From Naasia sp. SYSU D00057 (lineage in GTDB: Bacteria > Actinomycetota > Actinomycetes > Actinomycetales > Microbacteriaceae), in the NCBI RefSeq assembly GCF_017916505.1, contig NZ_JAFMSZ010000004.1:186001-250000 (forward strand): a stretch of 64,000 nucleotides of DNA. The letters run 5' to 3'. Of this stretch, positions 15,992 to 23,950 are shown piece after piece (within the stretch, counting starts at the first letter, position 1; each line of letters starts with the position of its first letter). Both the position numbers and the translations under genes were made by a program. The notes under the pieces are model-generated. The model ran no database searches and was not told where the DNA came from. It worked only from the letters and a program-made list of their open reading frames with translations.

Positions 15992-16576
15992 TCAGACGGC
16001 GAGCACGGACTCCGGCTCGCGCACCGTCTTCATGGCACGGGTCCAGGACTCGAGCTGGTCGAACAGCGTCGCCGCGGCCGCCGCGTGCTGCGGGCCCGGG
16101 ACGAAGGAGTTGAAGTTCTCGAAGTCGGAGAACAGCGAGAAGTTGAGGCCCTGGCGGACGTGCGCGAGCTGGAGCTCGGACGCGATGCCGCGGAGGTGCT
16201 CGACGGCACGGGCGCCGCCGACGCTGCCGTACGCCACGAACGCGGCGGCCTTGTTGTTCCACTCGGTGTAGAGGTAGTCGATCGCGTTCTTGAGGACGCC
16301 CGACGTGCTGTGGTTGTACTCGGGGGTCACGAAGATGTAGCCGTCGTAGCCGGCGATCTTCTGCGCCCACGCCTGGGTGTGCTGGTTCGCGTACTGCGCC
16401 ATCGACGGCGGCATGGCCTCGTCGAGGTGGGGGAGCGGGAAGTCCGCGAGGTCGACGAGCTCGTAGGTGGCGGCGGTGCGGGTCGAGGCCTGCTCGAGGA
16501 CCCACTTGGCGACGGCCTCGCCGTTGCGGCCAGGACGGGTGCTGCCGAGGATGACGGCGATCTTCAGATCGGACAC
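15992..16576 (-). CDS. NAD(P)H-dependent FMN reductase
   Basis: A 194-residue flavodoxin-like reductase. The FMN phosphate loop is GSTRPGRNG near residue 10, and the second flavin motif is TPEYNHSTSGVLKNAIDYL near 75-95. It supplies reduced FMN or reduces quinones or azo compounds in the cytoplasm. The frame runs 15 codons further upstream, but GTG at 16576 with AGGAG 10 nt before it is the natural start. It is divergent from a MarR gene across a palindrome-rich 95-bp region, so it is the likely MarR target. Confidence 0.9.
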   Translation of the reverse strand: MSDLKIAVILGSTRPGRNGEAVAKWVLEQASTRTAATYELVDLADFPLPHLDEAMPPSMAQYANQHTQAWAQKIAGYDGYIFVTPEYNHSTSGVLKNAIDYLYTEWNNKAAAFVAYGSVGGARAVEHLRGIASELQLAHVRQGLNFSLFSDFENFNSFVPGPQHAAAAATLFDQLESWTRAMKTVREPESVLAV

Positions 16577-16605
16577 TTCTTCTCCTGTGTTCGGTTCGTC
16601 GATTG

Positions 16606-16655
16606 GATGACGTGTCATCATTATTTCCTAACTTGGTGACATGTCAACTTGACGG
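16606..16655. promoter_or_regulatory. MarR-type operators overlapping divergent promoters
   Basis: Three palindromes lie between the FMN reductase and MarR genes: GATGACGTGTCATC (16606-16619), TGACATGTCA (16637-16646) and GTCAACTTGAC (16643-16653, overlapping the second). On the minus strand TTGACA within the middle site, followed 16 nt later by AATAAT, forms a strong promoter for the reductase. On the plus strand the -35 place of the marR promoter falls in the same palindrome. Binding there would repress both genes. Confidence 0.75.
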
Positions 16656-16658
16656 GTG

Positions 16659-16664
16659 TACCGT
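16659..16664 (+). promoter_or_regulatory. -10 box of leaderless marR-type gene
   Basis: TACCGT, 7 nt before the ATG at 16672, just downstream of the operator palindromes. Confidence 0.5.
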
Positions 16665-16671
16665 GGTCGCC

Positions 16672-17187
16672 ATGAGCGAGGTGAGCGACATCAGCGAGGC
16701 GGACTGGTCCGTCTGGCGCTCGTTCGTCATGATGCGGCGGCAGCTCGACCGCGCCCTCGAGCACCGGCTCCAGGAGGACGCCGGCGTCTCCGGTCCCGAC
16801 TTCGAGATCCTGCTGCCGCTCTTCAAGGCGCCAGGCAACCAGCTGCGTGCCCGTGACCTCGTCGAGCTGCTCGGCTGGGAGAAGAGCCGCGTGTCCCACC
16901 AGGTGACGCGCATGGTCGCCCGCGGCCTCGTCGAGCGGCGGGAGTGTCCCACGGACCTCCGCGGCAGCTGGGTCACGCTTCTGCCGGACGGCCGCCGGGC
17001 CGTGCTGAACGCCTCCCGCGGCAATGCGACCGAGCTGCGCCGGCTCTTCTTCGACGTGCTGACCGACGAGGAGAAGGCCACGCTGGCGGCGCTCGCCGAG
17101 CGGGTCATCGAGCGCGTGAACCCGTCGTCGTGCGCGCGGGCCGACGAGATCCTCGGCGGCGAGCCGGAACGGGCCAACGCGTCCTGA
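16672..17187 (+). CDS. MarR family transcriptional regulator (redox/aromatic type)
   Basis: A 171-residue winged-helix regulator. The recognition region is LRARDLVELLGWEKSRVSHQVTRMVARGLVERRECPTDLRGSWVTLLPDGR, with the MarR wing near residues 85-100. Two Cys residues (DxCP-type ECPTD at the wing, and SSCARAD near the C terminus) could sense oxidants, which is speculation. It is divergent from the FMN reductase and probably autoregulates through the palindromes between them. Confidence 0.9.
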   Translation: MSEVSDISEADWSVWRSFVMMRRQLDRALEHRLQEDAGVSGPDFEILLPLFKAPGNQLRARDLVELLGWEKSRVSHQVTRMVARGLVERRECPTDLRGSWVTLLPDGRRAVLNASRGNATELRRLFFDVLTDEEKATLAALAERVIERVNPSSCARADEILGGEPERANAS

Positions 17188-17194
17188 ACCCGGG

Positions 17195-17200
17195 TAGACT
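17195..17200 (+). promoter_or_regulatory. -10 box upstream of helR
   Basis: TAGACT, about 65 nt before the GTG of helR, giving a 5' leader of roughly 55-60 nt. I do not see the inverted repeat of a rifamycin-associated element here. Confidence 0.45.
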
Positions 17201-17265
17201 CGTTCCCCGATTTCGCGCGGTGGACGGCAGTCCCTCCCGCGCACTTCCCGAGGCGGGGTGAGGGT

Positions 17266-19503
17266 GTGACCACCGATTCCAGGACCGCGGCGTCCGGCCA
17301 GTCCCGCGAGCTCGATCGCGAGCAGGCCTACCTGTCGCGGCTCTACGAGCGCCTGGACGCCGTGAAGGCCCAGGCCGCCGACGAGCTCGCGCGCGTGCGC
17401 CGTGCGCCGGCGGGGGGAACGCATCAGAACCGGTCGGAGCGCGACGCGATGGCGCGCATCTTCGAGGACCGGATCGCGCAGCTCCGCGAGGTCGACGACC
17501 GCCTCGCCTTCGGCCGGCTCGAGACCGAGCAGGGCGACCTCCGCTACATCGGCCGCATCGGTCTCCGGGACGAGGACCTGCAGCCGCTGCTGCTCGACTG
17601 GCGCGTCCCGCAGGCGAGCGCGTTCTACCAGGCGACGGCGGCGCAGCCCCTCGGGATCCGCGCCCGCCGCCATCTCAGCACCCAGGGTCGGGCGATCACC
17701 CGGATCGAGGACGAGGTCTTCGGCGAGGTCGACGTCGACGACGAGGAGCGGCAGCTCACGGGCGAGAGCGCCCTCATGGCCGCGCTCACCGCCCAGCGCA
17801 CCGGCCGGATGCAGGACATCGTCGGCACCATCCAGGCCGAGCAGGACCGCATCATCCGCTCCGAGCTGCGCGGCGTCCTCGTCGTCCAGGGCGGACCGGG
17901 CACCGGCAAGACCGCGGTCGCGCTGCACCGCGCCGCGTACCTGCTCTACACCTACCGTGAGCGGCTCGCGTCGTCGGGCCTCCTCGTCGTGGGCCCGTCC
18001 CGCAGCTTCCTGCAGTACATCGAGCAGGTGCTGCCCTCGCTCGGCGAGACCGGCGTCGTGCTCTCCAGCGTGGGACAGCTCTACCCGGGACTCGACACGC
18101 AGGAGGAGGACGCCCCGGCCGCGGCCGCGTTGAAGGGCTCCCTCCGCATGGCGGAGCTGCTGAAGCGCGCCGTGCACTCCCGCCAGGTGGTGCCCAAGGG
18201 AACGCAGGTCATCGAGATCAACGGCGAGCGGCTCGAGGTCGAGCCGGAGCTGATCGCCCGCGCCATCCGCCGCGCGCAGGACACCCGGAAGCCGCACAAC
18301 GAGGCGCGCGTCACCTTCGTCTCCGCCGCCCTCGCCGCCCTGACGGCGCAGCTCGCCGAGCAGCTGCGCGACGGCGGCGACACCGTCGAGGACGACGACC
18401 TGCGGATGCTGCGCGAGGACCTGCGCACCAGCCAGGAGGTGCGGGTGCTGCTCAACACCGCGTGGCTGCCGCTCACCCCGGAGAAGCTGCTCGGCGACCT
18501 CTACTCGCGGCCGTCCTGGCTCGCGTCGCTCACCCCGACCTGGCCCGCCGAGCGCCGAGCTCTGCTCGCCCGCCCGCGGGAGGCGCCGTTCACGGTCGCC
18601 GACGTGCCGCTGCTCGATGAGGCGGCCGAGCTCCTCGGCGAGGCCCCCAGCGCGTCCGGCGCCGCGGAGGCCGCGGCCCGCCGACAGCGCCAGCTGGACA
18701 TCGAGAACGCCGAGAACGCGATCCGCAACATGGGCGTCGAGGGGTTCGTCAGCGCGGAGTCGCTCGCGGACAACTTCACGGCGACCGGCCCGCGTCTCAC
18801 GGCGGCGGAGCGCGCGGTGACCGACCGCACCTGGACCTACGGGCACGTCGTGGTGGACGAGGCGCAGGAGCTCTCGCCCATGCAGTGGCGGCTGCTGCGC
18901 CGCCGGGCGCCGCTGCGGTCGTTCACGATCGTCGGTGACATCGCGCAGGCGAGCTCGCCGTCCGCCGCCTCGAACTGGGCGGACGCGGTCAAGCCGCTCA
19001 CGACCGACTTCACGCTCGAGGAGCTGACGGTCAACTACCGCACGCCCACCCAGATCGCGCAGCTCGCCGAGGCGGCGGCGCGCCAGCACGGGCTCGACGT
19101 CACGCCGTCCCGCTCCGTCCGCGACTCCGAGTGGGAGCCGCGGCGCGTCCGGGTGGCACCCGCCGAGGTCACCGGTGCGACGGTGCGGGCGGTCAGCTTC
19201 GACACCGCGATCGACGCCGGCGGCACCCTCGCGGTCATCGCGCCGGATGCTCGCGTCGCCGAGCTCTACGCGGCGCTCGCGCAGGAGTACGGCGCGGAGG
19301 CGGGACGCGGACTCGACACCCTCTCGCGGCGGATCACCGTGCTCGGCCCGCACACCGCGAAGGGGCTCGAGTTCGACTCCGTCGTGGTCGTCGACCCCGA
19401 GGGCATCGTCGCCGGTGAGCCGCGCGGCGCCAGCTCGCTCTACGTCGCGCTCACCCGCGCGACGCAGCGGCTCACGGTGATCCTGCCGGGCGAAGGGTCC
19501 TGA
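17266..19503 (+). CDS. helR: HelR-like RNA polymerase recycling ATPase
   Basis: A 745-residue UvrD/PcrA-related helicase-like protein. The N-terminal coiled coil (residues 15-60, with an ERLDAVKAQAADELARVR stretch) is the arm that HelD-type proteins insert into RNA polymerase. Walker A is GGPGTGKTAVALHRA near residue 209. Walker B is VVVDEAQELSPMQW near 528. The C-terminal motif VI region is SLYVALTRATQRL. HelR frees stalled RNA polymerase and gives rifampicin tolerance in some actinobacteria. The GTG follows GAGG within 10 nt. HelD is the alternative name. Confidence 0.85.
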   Translation: MTTDSRTAASGQSRELDREQAYLSRLYERLDAVKAQAADELARVRRAPAGGTHQNRSERDAMARIFEDRIAQLREVDDRLAFGRLETEQGDLRYIGRIGLRDEDLQPLLLDWRVPQASAFYQATAAQPLGIRARRHLSTQGRAITRIEDEVFGEVDVDDEERQLTGESALMAALTAQRTGRMQDIVGTIQAEQDRIIRSELRGVLVVQGGPGTGKTAVALHRAAYLLYTYRERLASSGLLVVGPSRSFLQYIEQVLPSLGETGVVLSSVGQLYPGLDTQEEDAPAAAALKGSLRMAELLKRAVHSRQVVPKGTQVIEINGERLEVEPELIARAIRRAQDTRKPHNEARVTFVSAALAALTAQLAEQLRDGGDTVEDDDLRMLREDLRTSQEVRVLLNTAWLPLTPEKLLGDLYSRPSWLASLTPTWPAERRALLARPREAPFTVADVPLLDEAAELLGEAPSASGAAEAAARRQRQLDIENAENAIRNMGVEGFVSAESLADNFTATGPRLTAAERAVTDRTWTYGHVVVDEAQELSPMQWRLLRRRAPLRSFTIVGDIAQASSPSAASNWADAVKPLTTDFTLEELTVNYRTPTQIAQLAEAAARQHGLDVTPSRSVRDSEWEPRRVRVAPAEVTGATVRAVSFDTAIDAGGTLAVIAPDARVAELYAALAQEYGAEAGRGLDTLSRRITVLGPHTAKGLEFDSVVVVDPEGIVAGEPRGASSLYVALTRATQRLTVILPGEGS

Positions 19504-19561
19504 TAACGCATTCGCGGGTGTCTCCGAGGGAGGGCGGAGGCAGGTGGCGCAGGATGGAGGG

Positions 19562-20044
19562 ATGTTCCGGCGCCATCCCCTCCTCAGCGTCGTCACGTTC
19601 GCCTACCTGGGGTTCGTCGGCTGGCTGACCCTGTCGCCCCAGCTGCCGGTGGGCGACGGCACGGACGGCTTCGTCTGGACGGTGCTCAGCCTGCTCGAGC
19701 GCATCCCCGGCACGCGCTGGATCGACTACGCCGACGTGGAGTTCGCCGCCAACATCGCGATGTTCTTCCCGGTCGGCATGTTCTTCGTGCTGCTCCTCGG
19801 TCGGGGCAAGTGGTGGATGGCGATGCTGCTCGGCTTCGCCCTGTCCGTCGCGATCGAGCTCGCGCAGCTGCTCGTCTTCACGACCCGAGTCGCCGACATC
19901 CGGGACGTGTGGTCGAACTCGACGGGCGCCGTGCTCGGCGCGCTCACGGTGCTGATCCTCACCGCCGCGAAGGCGCGGGAGCTGCGGCGGGAGGCGCGGG
20001 CACGCCGGGCGGCCGAGCGGCACCCGGTGGCGCTGCAGCGGTAG
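19562..20044 (+). CDS. VanZ-like family membrane protein
   Basis: A 160-residue protein with four to five hydrophobic helices. The VanZ motif is seen in ADVEFAANIAMFFPVGMFFVLL and in LAQLLVFTTRVADIRDVWSNSTGAVLG, and an Arg-rich tail follows. The family is linked to teicoplanin resistance by name only; its function is unclear. The ATG at 19562 has AGGA 7 nt upstream; a GTG at 19544 is an in-frame alternative. It follows helR by 58 bp and precedes apt by 38 bp. Confidence 0.85.
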   Translation: MFRRHPLLSVVTFAYLGFVGWLTLSPQLPVGDGTDGFVWTVLSLLERIPGTRWIDYADVEFAANIAMFFPVGMFFVLLLGRGKWWMAMLLGFALSVAIELAQLLVFTTRVADIRDVWSNSTGAVLGALTVLILTAAKARELRREARARRAAERHPVALQR

Positions 20045-20070
20045 CGGCGCCGGGGCCCGTGCCCACGCCG

Positions 20071-20076
20071 TAGGCT
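20071..20076 (+). promoter_or_regulatory. -10 box at apt start
   Basis: TAGGCT, 6 nt before the GTG at 20083. A GGAGG between them could also act as a ribosome site on a longer transcript. Confidence 0.5.
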
Positions 20077-20082
20077 GGAGGG

Positions 20083-20616
20083 GTGACGAGCGCCTCCGCA
20101 TCCGACCTGGTCCGCGCCCTCACCACGACGACCCCCGACTTCCCGACGCCGGGCATCCTCTTCCGCGACCTGTCGCCGGTGTTCGCCGACGGAGCCGCGT
20201 TCCGCACCGTCGTGGACGGGCTCGCCGAGCCGTTCGCGGGCGAGTTCGACGCGGTCGCCGGTGCCGAGGCGCGCGGCTTCCTCTTCGCGGCGGCCATGGC
20301 GCACGCGGCCGGCGTCGGCGTGCTGCCGCTGCGCAAGCCGGGCAAGCTGCCGCCGCCGGTGATCTCGGAGACCTACGACCTCGAGTACGGCTCGGCGGAG
20401 CTGCAGCTTCGCGACACCACTCCGCAGGGCCTGCGCGTGCTCCTCGTCGACGACGTGCTCGCCACGGGCGGCACGCTCGCCGCCGCTCGCCGCCTGCTCG
20501 AGAAGGCCGGCAACACGGTCGTCGGGGCGAGCGTCGTCATCGAGCTCGCGGCCCTCGGAGGTCGGGCGACGGTGCCGGGACTGCGGGTGGCCGCGCTCGA
20601 CGTCGTCCCCGACTGA
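20083..20616 (+). CDS. apt: Adenine phosphoribosyltransferase
   Basis: A 177-residue enzyme of purine salvage that makes AMP from adenine and PRPP. The PRPP-binding motif VLLVDDVLATGGT is near residue 123. The adenine-specific N-terminal segment TPGILFRDLSPVF and the loop GAEARGFLFAAAMA are present. Length is standard. In many actinobacteria apt lies next to relA/secDF; here its neighbours are a VanZ gene and a convergent siderophore gene. Confidence 0.95.
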   Translation: MTSASASDLVRALTTTTPDFPTPGILFRDLSPVFADGAAFRTVVDGLAEPFAGEFDAVAGAEARGFLFAAAMAHAAGVGVLPLRKPGKLPPPVISETYDLEYGSAELQLRDTTPQGLRVLLVDDVLATGGTLAAARRLLEKAGNTVVGASVVIELAALGGRATVPGLRVAALDVVPD

Positions 20617-20634
20617 CGCCCGCCCGCGTCAGTC
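20611..20634. terminator. Bidirectional terminator spanning both stop codons
   Basis: A perfect 9-bp stem GACTGACGC (20611-20619) / GCGTCAGTC (20626-20634) with a 6-nt loop. The left arm contains the apt stop and the right arm that of the opposing gene. Confidence 0.65.
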
Positions 20635-21387
20635 CTCGGGGTTCTCGGGGTCGAGCGGGGCGTGGTGGTCGAGGCCGGCCACGCCCTTCCGCCAGTAGCC
20701 GTCCACCTTCGCGCGGTCCTTGGCGAGCCCGCCGGCGCGGAGTGCCCGGCGGACCGGGATGAGCGCCGCCGCCTCGCCCGCCGCCCACACGTACGTCGCG
20801 GCGTCGATCGAGGGGCCCTCCAGGGCGGCGAGTGCGGCGTCCGCGCCCGTGGGGATCGCCGTGACCGTGACCCGGTTCCCGTACGCGAGCGGGTAGTCGA
20901 GCACGTCGGCGTGGTCGGACTGGACGAACGCGGTGACCTGCGCCTCCACGCCGACCGCGGCGACCCAGCGGCCGAGCGCGGGCAGCGCCGCCTCGTCGGC
21001 GAGCAGCACGTAGCTCTTCGCGCCGCTCGGCGGCATCCGCGAGCCGCGCGGACCCGCGACCACGAGCGGGTCGCCCGCCAGGGCGCCGCTCGCGAACCGG
21101 CTCGCGGGGCCGTCGTCGCCGTGCAGGACGAAGTCGAGCGAGAGCTCCAGCGCGTCCGCGTCGAAGGCGGCGGGTGTGTAGTCCCGGGAGATGCGCTCCC
21201 CGTTCGGCGAGGGGAAGAAGAGCTTCACGTGGTCCTCGGGACCGAGTGCCGAGAAGCCGGCGAGCTGGTCGCCGCCGACGGTGATCCTCGTGAGGGATGA
21301 GGTCAGCCGTTCCCGGCGCACCACCCGCAGCTCGCGGGCGGCGAGCTCGTGCCGGACGGTCTCGCGGGAGAAGGATGCTTCGCTCAT
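20629..21387 (-). CDS. Siderophore-interacting FAD-binding protein
   Basis: A 252-residue ferric-siderophore reductase of the SIP/ViuB type. The FAD-binding domain (about 15-130) has SRDYTPAAFDADALELSLDF and GDPLVVAGPRGS. The NAD(P)H-binding domain (about 130-240) has VLLADEAALPALGRW and YVWAAGEAAAL. The terminal motif DGYWRKGVAG is the family's typical YWR signature. It should release iron by reducing ferric siderophores in the cytoplasm. It lies 22 bp after the MarP gene start on the same strand, in reverse order, so it is transcribed ahead of marP. Confidence 0.92.
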   Translation of the reverse strand: MSEASFSRETVRHELAARELRVVRRERLTSSLTRITVGGDQLAGFSALGPEDHVKLFFPSPNGERISRDYTPAAFDADALELSLDFVLHGDDGPASRFASGALAGDPLVVAGPRGSRMPPSGAKSYVLLADEAALPALGRWVAAVGVEAQVTAFVQSDHADVLDYPLAYGNRVTVTAIPTGADAALAALEGPSIDAATYVWAAGEAAALIPVRRALRAGGLAKDRAKVDGYWRKGVAGLDHHAPLDPENPED

Positions 21388-21409
21388 GCGTCCATTCTTC
21401 CTGGCGCGC

Positions 21410-22591
21410 TCAGCCCCGCACGCACGCCCCGGGGGAGACCGGGTCCGCGAGGGCCGGCGCCTGCGACAGGACGGGGGAGAGCTCCTCCATCGTCATCGCG
21501 TAGCCGATGTTGGCGGTCGTGGCGCTCTTCGCGAAGACGAGGCCCGCGATGGCGCCGTCCGTGGTCAGGAGCGGACCGCCCGAGTTGCCCTGCTGCACGT
21601 CGGCGGCCAGCGTGTACACGCTGCGCGGGTTGTCGATGTCGCCGTAGATGTCGGCGACGTCGAAGGTCTGCACCGACATGACCTCGGCGCCCCTCGACGA
21701 GAACGGGCCGCCGAGCGGGTAGCCGTCGACGACCGCGTCGCTGCCCGCGGGAAGGGTGGGGGAGGTCTGCAGGGGCGGCGCGGCGAGCCCGTCGGCCGCG
21801 AGGACCGCGATGTCGTCCACCGGGTCGAAGTAGACGACGCGTCCCTCCGCGGTGCCGTCGTTCGGCGACTCGATCACCGGGGCCTCGACGCCGGAGACGA
21901 CGTGCGCGTTCGTCAGCACCCGACCCGGCGCGACGACGACGCCGCTGCCCGTCTGGCTCTGACCGCAGGAGAACGCGTTGCCCGTGATCCGCACGACCGA
22001 CCGGGAGGCGGCCTGCAGCCCGGGGCCGCCCGTGTCGACGTCGGGAAGCGCCGGGGGCTCGGACGCGGCGCCGAGCGCGTCCGCGATCCGCGGGATGCCG
22101 TCCTCGATGAGGAGGGAGCGCAGCTGGGCCATGGTGCTCTCGACCGGCGCCGGGGTCAGCGAGTCGATGGTGCGGAGGACGCTGGACTCGGCGAGCGAGC
22201 GGCTGAGGAACGGAACGCCGAGGGTGCCGACGCCCGATGCGACCATGGAGGTGACGAGCGCCGCGACGACGAGGGTGAGCGCCCCGCCGAGGATGCGGTC
22301 GACGAACCGGAACGGGCCGCGCGCGATCGTCGACGACACCAGCGCGCCGAGGGCGGCGCCGGCGCTGTTGCCGATCGCGATGAGGCCGACGACGAGGGCG
22401 ATGGACGCCGCGATCCGCCAGCCCGGGTCGGGCACGATGCCGGTGAGCACGGGCAGCAGCAGGATCCCCGCCACGCCGCCGGCGACCACCCCGGCGATCG
22501 GGAAGGCGCTGCGCAGCAGACCGGCGCGGAGCCCGTACAGCAGGTAGCCGAGCAGCAGCAGGGCCAGCAGCACGTCGAGGAGGAGCGTCAA
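21410..22591 (-). CDS. MarP-like membrane serine protease (CvpA + trypsin domains)
   Basis: A 393-residue protein. Residues 1-165 contain four transmembrane helices of the CvpA type. Residues 195-385 form a trypsin-like periplasmic domain with His230 (TNAHVV), Asp259/260 (DDIAVL) and Ser337 (QQGNSGGPLL). Two Cys in this domain may form a disulfide, as in mycobacterial MarP, which supports acid and oxidative stress survival. The TTG start at 22591 follows AAGGGA. Its own stop is upstream of the SIP gene on the minus strand, so marP is transcribed first and SIP follows 22 bp later. Confidence 0.88.
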   Translation of the reverse strand: MTLLLDVLLALLLLGYLLYGLRAGLLRSAFPIAGVVAGGVAGILLLPVLTGIVPDPGWRIAASIALVVGLIAIGNSAGAALGALVSSTIARGPFRFVDRILGGALTLVVAALVTSMVASGVGTLGVPFLSRSLAESSVLRTIDSLTPAPVESTMAQLRSLLIEDGIPRIADALGAASEPPALPDVDTGGPGLQAASRSVVRITGNAFSCGQSQTGSGVVVAPGRVLTNAHVVSGVEAPVIESPNDGTAEGRVVYFDPVDDIAVLAADGLAAPPLQTSPTLPAGSDAVVDGYPLGGPFSSRGAEVMSVQTFDVADIYGDIDNPRSVYTLAADVQQGNSGGPLLTTDGAIAGLVFAKSATTANIGYAMTMEELSPVLSQAPALADPVSPGACVRG

Positions 22592-22746
22592 CGTCCCTTC
22601 CCTCCTCGCCCGTCCGCCTACGAGCGGAGGTTACAGCCTGCCCCACGGGAGCCGGAGGAACGCCGAGAACGCGCGGGGGGTCGGGGAGGCGGCGCCTCTT
22701 CTCGGGAGCAGCGTGCGGGTGCAGCACGCAGGCCGGTTCGGCATCC

Positions 22747-22768
22747 CCGGGCCGTCGCGGCGGCCCGG
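22747..22768 (-). terminator. Hairpin after the MarR gene
   Basis: CCGGGCCG and CGGCCCGG, 6-nt loop, 20 bp beyond the stop at 22788. Confidence 0.5.
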
Positions 22769-22787
22769 ATACGCCGGAACGGCCCGG

Positions 22788-23267
22788 TCAGGCGCCCGGC
22801 TCCTCCAGGGGCACGCGCGCCGGGATGGGCGGGTCGACCGTGATCGTCGTCTCCAGCACCTGTGCGGCGCGCTCGAGGACGGCGATCTCCTCGTCGTCGA
22901 GCGACGAGAGCAGGACCGCGAGCTTGCGGGCGCGCGAGATGCGGGCGCGCTGCACCGCCTCCTGGCCCGCGGGCGTCGCGGTGAGCAGGGCGGCGCGGCC
23001 GTCGACGGGGTCGGGCGTCCGATCGACGAAGCCGTCGGTCTCCAGACCGCCGATGAGGCGCGTCATGCTGGGCGCCGTCACCGACTCGATGCGCGCGAGA
23101 TCGCCGGAGCGCAGCGGCCCGAGGTGCTCGATCGTGGAGAGCGCCGACAGCTGCGACTGGGTCAGGTCGCCGGCGCTCGAGCGGATGAGCCGGTTGAGGC
23201 GTCCGATCACGATGGCGAGGCGCGCCGCAACGTCGTCGCGGCCCGCGCTCTGGCTGTCCTCCGGCAC
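22788..23267 (-). CDS. MarR family transcriptional regulator
   Basis: A 159-residue winged-helix regulator. The helix-turn-helix is [41 protein letters not shown] near residues 52-92. It has no Cys residues, so it is not a thiol switch. GTG is the start, preceded by GGAGAGGAGA. It is divergent from rpsO by 253 bp and has no obvious operon partner, so its target and ligand are unknown. Confidence 0.88.
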
Positions 23268-23424
23268 CGCCGTCTCCTCTCCTACGGAACTGCGATCGCG
23301 CCCGAGTGTCCCACATCCGCCCGGCGGCCCGCACGATGTGCTGGAGGAAGGGGGGAAGGCCCGAACGGCCCGTCCGCCGCGCGAGAACAGCGGCCCGGCC
23401 CGTTCTGGCGGGGCGCCGCTCTGC

Positions 23425-23430
23425 TAAGCT
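23425..23430 (+). promoter_or_regulatory. Candidate -10 box of rpsO
   Basis: TAAGCT, about 90 nt before the rpsO start. No good -35 is visible 17 nt upstream. Confidence 0.4.
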
Positions 23431-23520
23431 TCTTCGGTTGCCGTTCGAACGGCCGCGGAGAAAGAGAGCTCGCACATCGGGTGACGGGCACCGCGCAACG
23501 AGAGGAAGGGGATCCCATCT

Positions 23521-23790
23521 ATGGCACTCGAAGCAGACGTCAAGAAGGCGATCATCGAAGAGTACGCGACGCACCCCGGTGACACCGGATCCCCTGAGGT
23601 CCAGGTCGCCATGCTGACCCGCCGGATCAAGGATCTGACGGAGCACCTCAAGGAGCACAAGCACGACCACCACTCGCGTCGTGGCCTGCTGCTCCTGGTC
23701 GGCCAGCGCCGCCGGCTGCTCGGGTACCTGCAGGACATCGACATCAACCGCTACCGGTCGCTGATCGAGCGTCTCGGCCTCCGCCGCTAG
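23521..23790 (+). CDS. rpsO: 30S ribosomal protein S15
   Basis: An 89-residue S15 of standard length. Family motifs are [23 protein letters not shown] near the N terminus and [23 protein letters not shown] in the rRNA-binding part. It binds the 16S rRNA central domain and may repress its own translation. A GAGAGGAAGGGG ribosome site precedes the ATG. A strong terminator follows, so rpsO is separate from pnp, which lies 9 kb downstream rather than adjacent as in many bacteria. Confidence 0.97.
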   Translation: MALEADVKKAIIEEYATHPGDTGSPEVQVAMLTRRIKDLTEHLKEHKHDHHSRRGLLLLVGQRRRLLGYLQDIDINRYRSLIERLGLRR

Positions 23791-23833
23791 GGCGAGCCAC
23801 GCAGGCTCTTCGCTGACAACGCGAGCTTCTTCG

Positions 23834-23867
23834 GAACGGGCCGTCACCTTCGGGTGGCGGCCCGTTC
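23834..23867 (+). terminator. rpsO intrinsic terminator
   Basis: A 15-bp stem (23834-23848 with 23853-23867, one G-U) capped by a stable TTCG tetraloop. Confidence 0.85.
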
Positions 23868-23886
23868 TGCGTTCCCGGCACCGGAA

Positions 23887-23922
23887 CGACATCCGGCAAC
23901 GGTCTCCGGCTGCCGGATGTCG
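23887..23922 (-). terminator. Hairpin downstream of the minus-strand paralogue pair
   Basis: CGACATCCGGCA and TGCCGGATGTCG form a perfect 12-bp stem around a 12-nt loop, 29 bp after the stop at 23951. Confidence 0.65.
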
Positions 23923-23950
23923 CTCCGGTCGCCGCATGCCTTCGCCGCGA

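Noticed and set aside
16621-19596. Antisense open frame opposite helR
   Set aside because: It covers the helR and MarR genes antisense and has no domain or plausible start signal.
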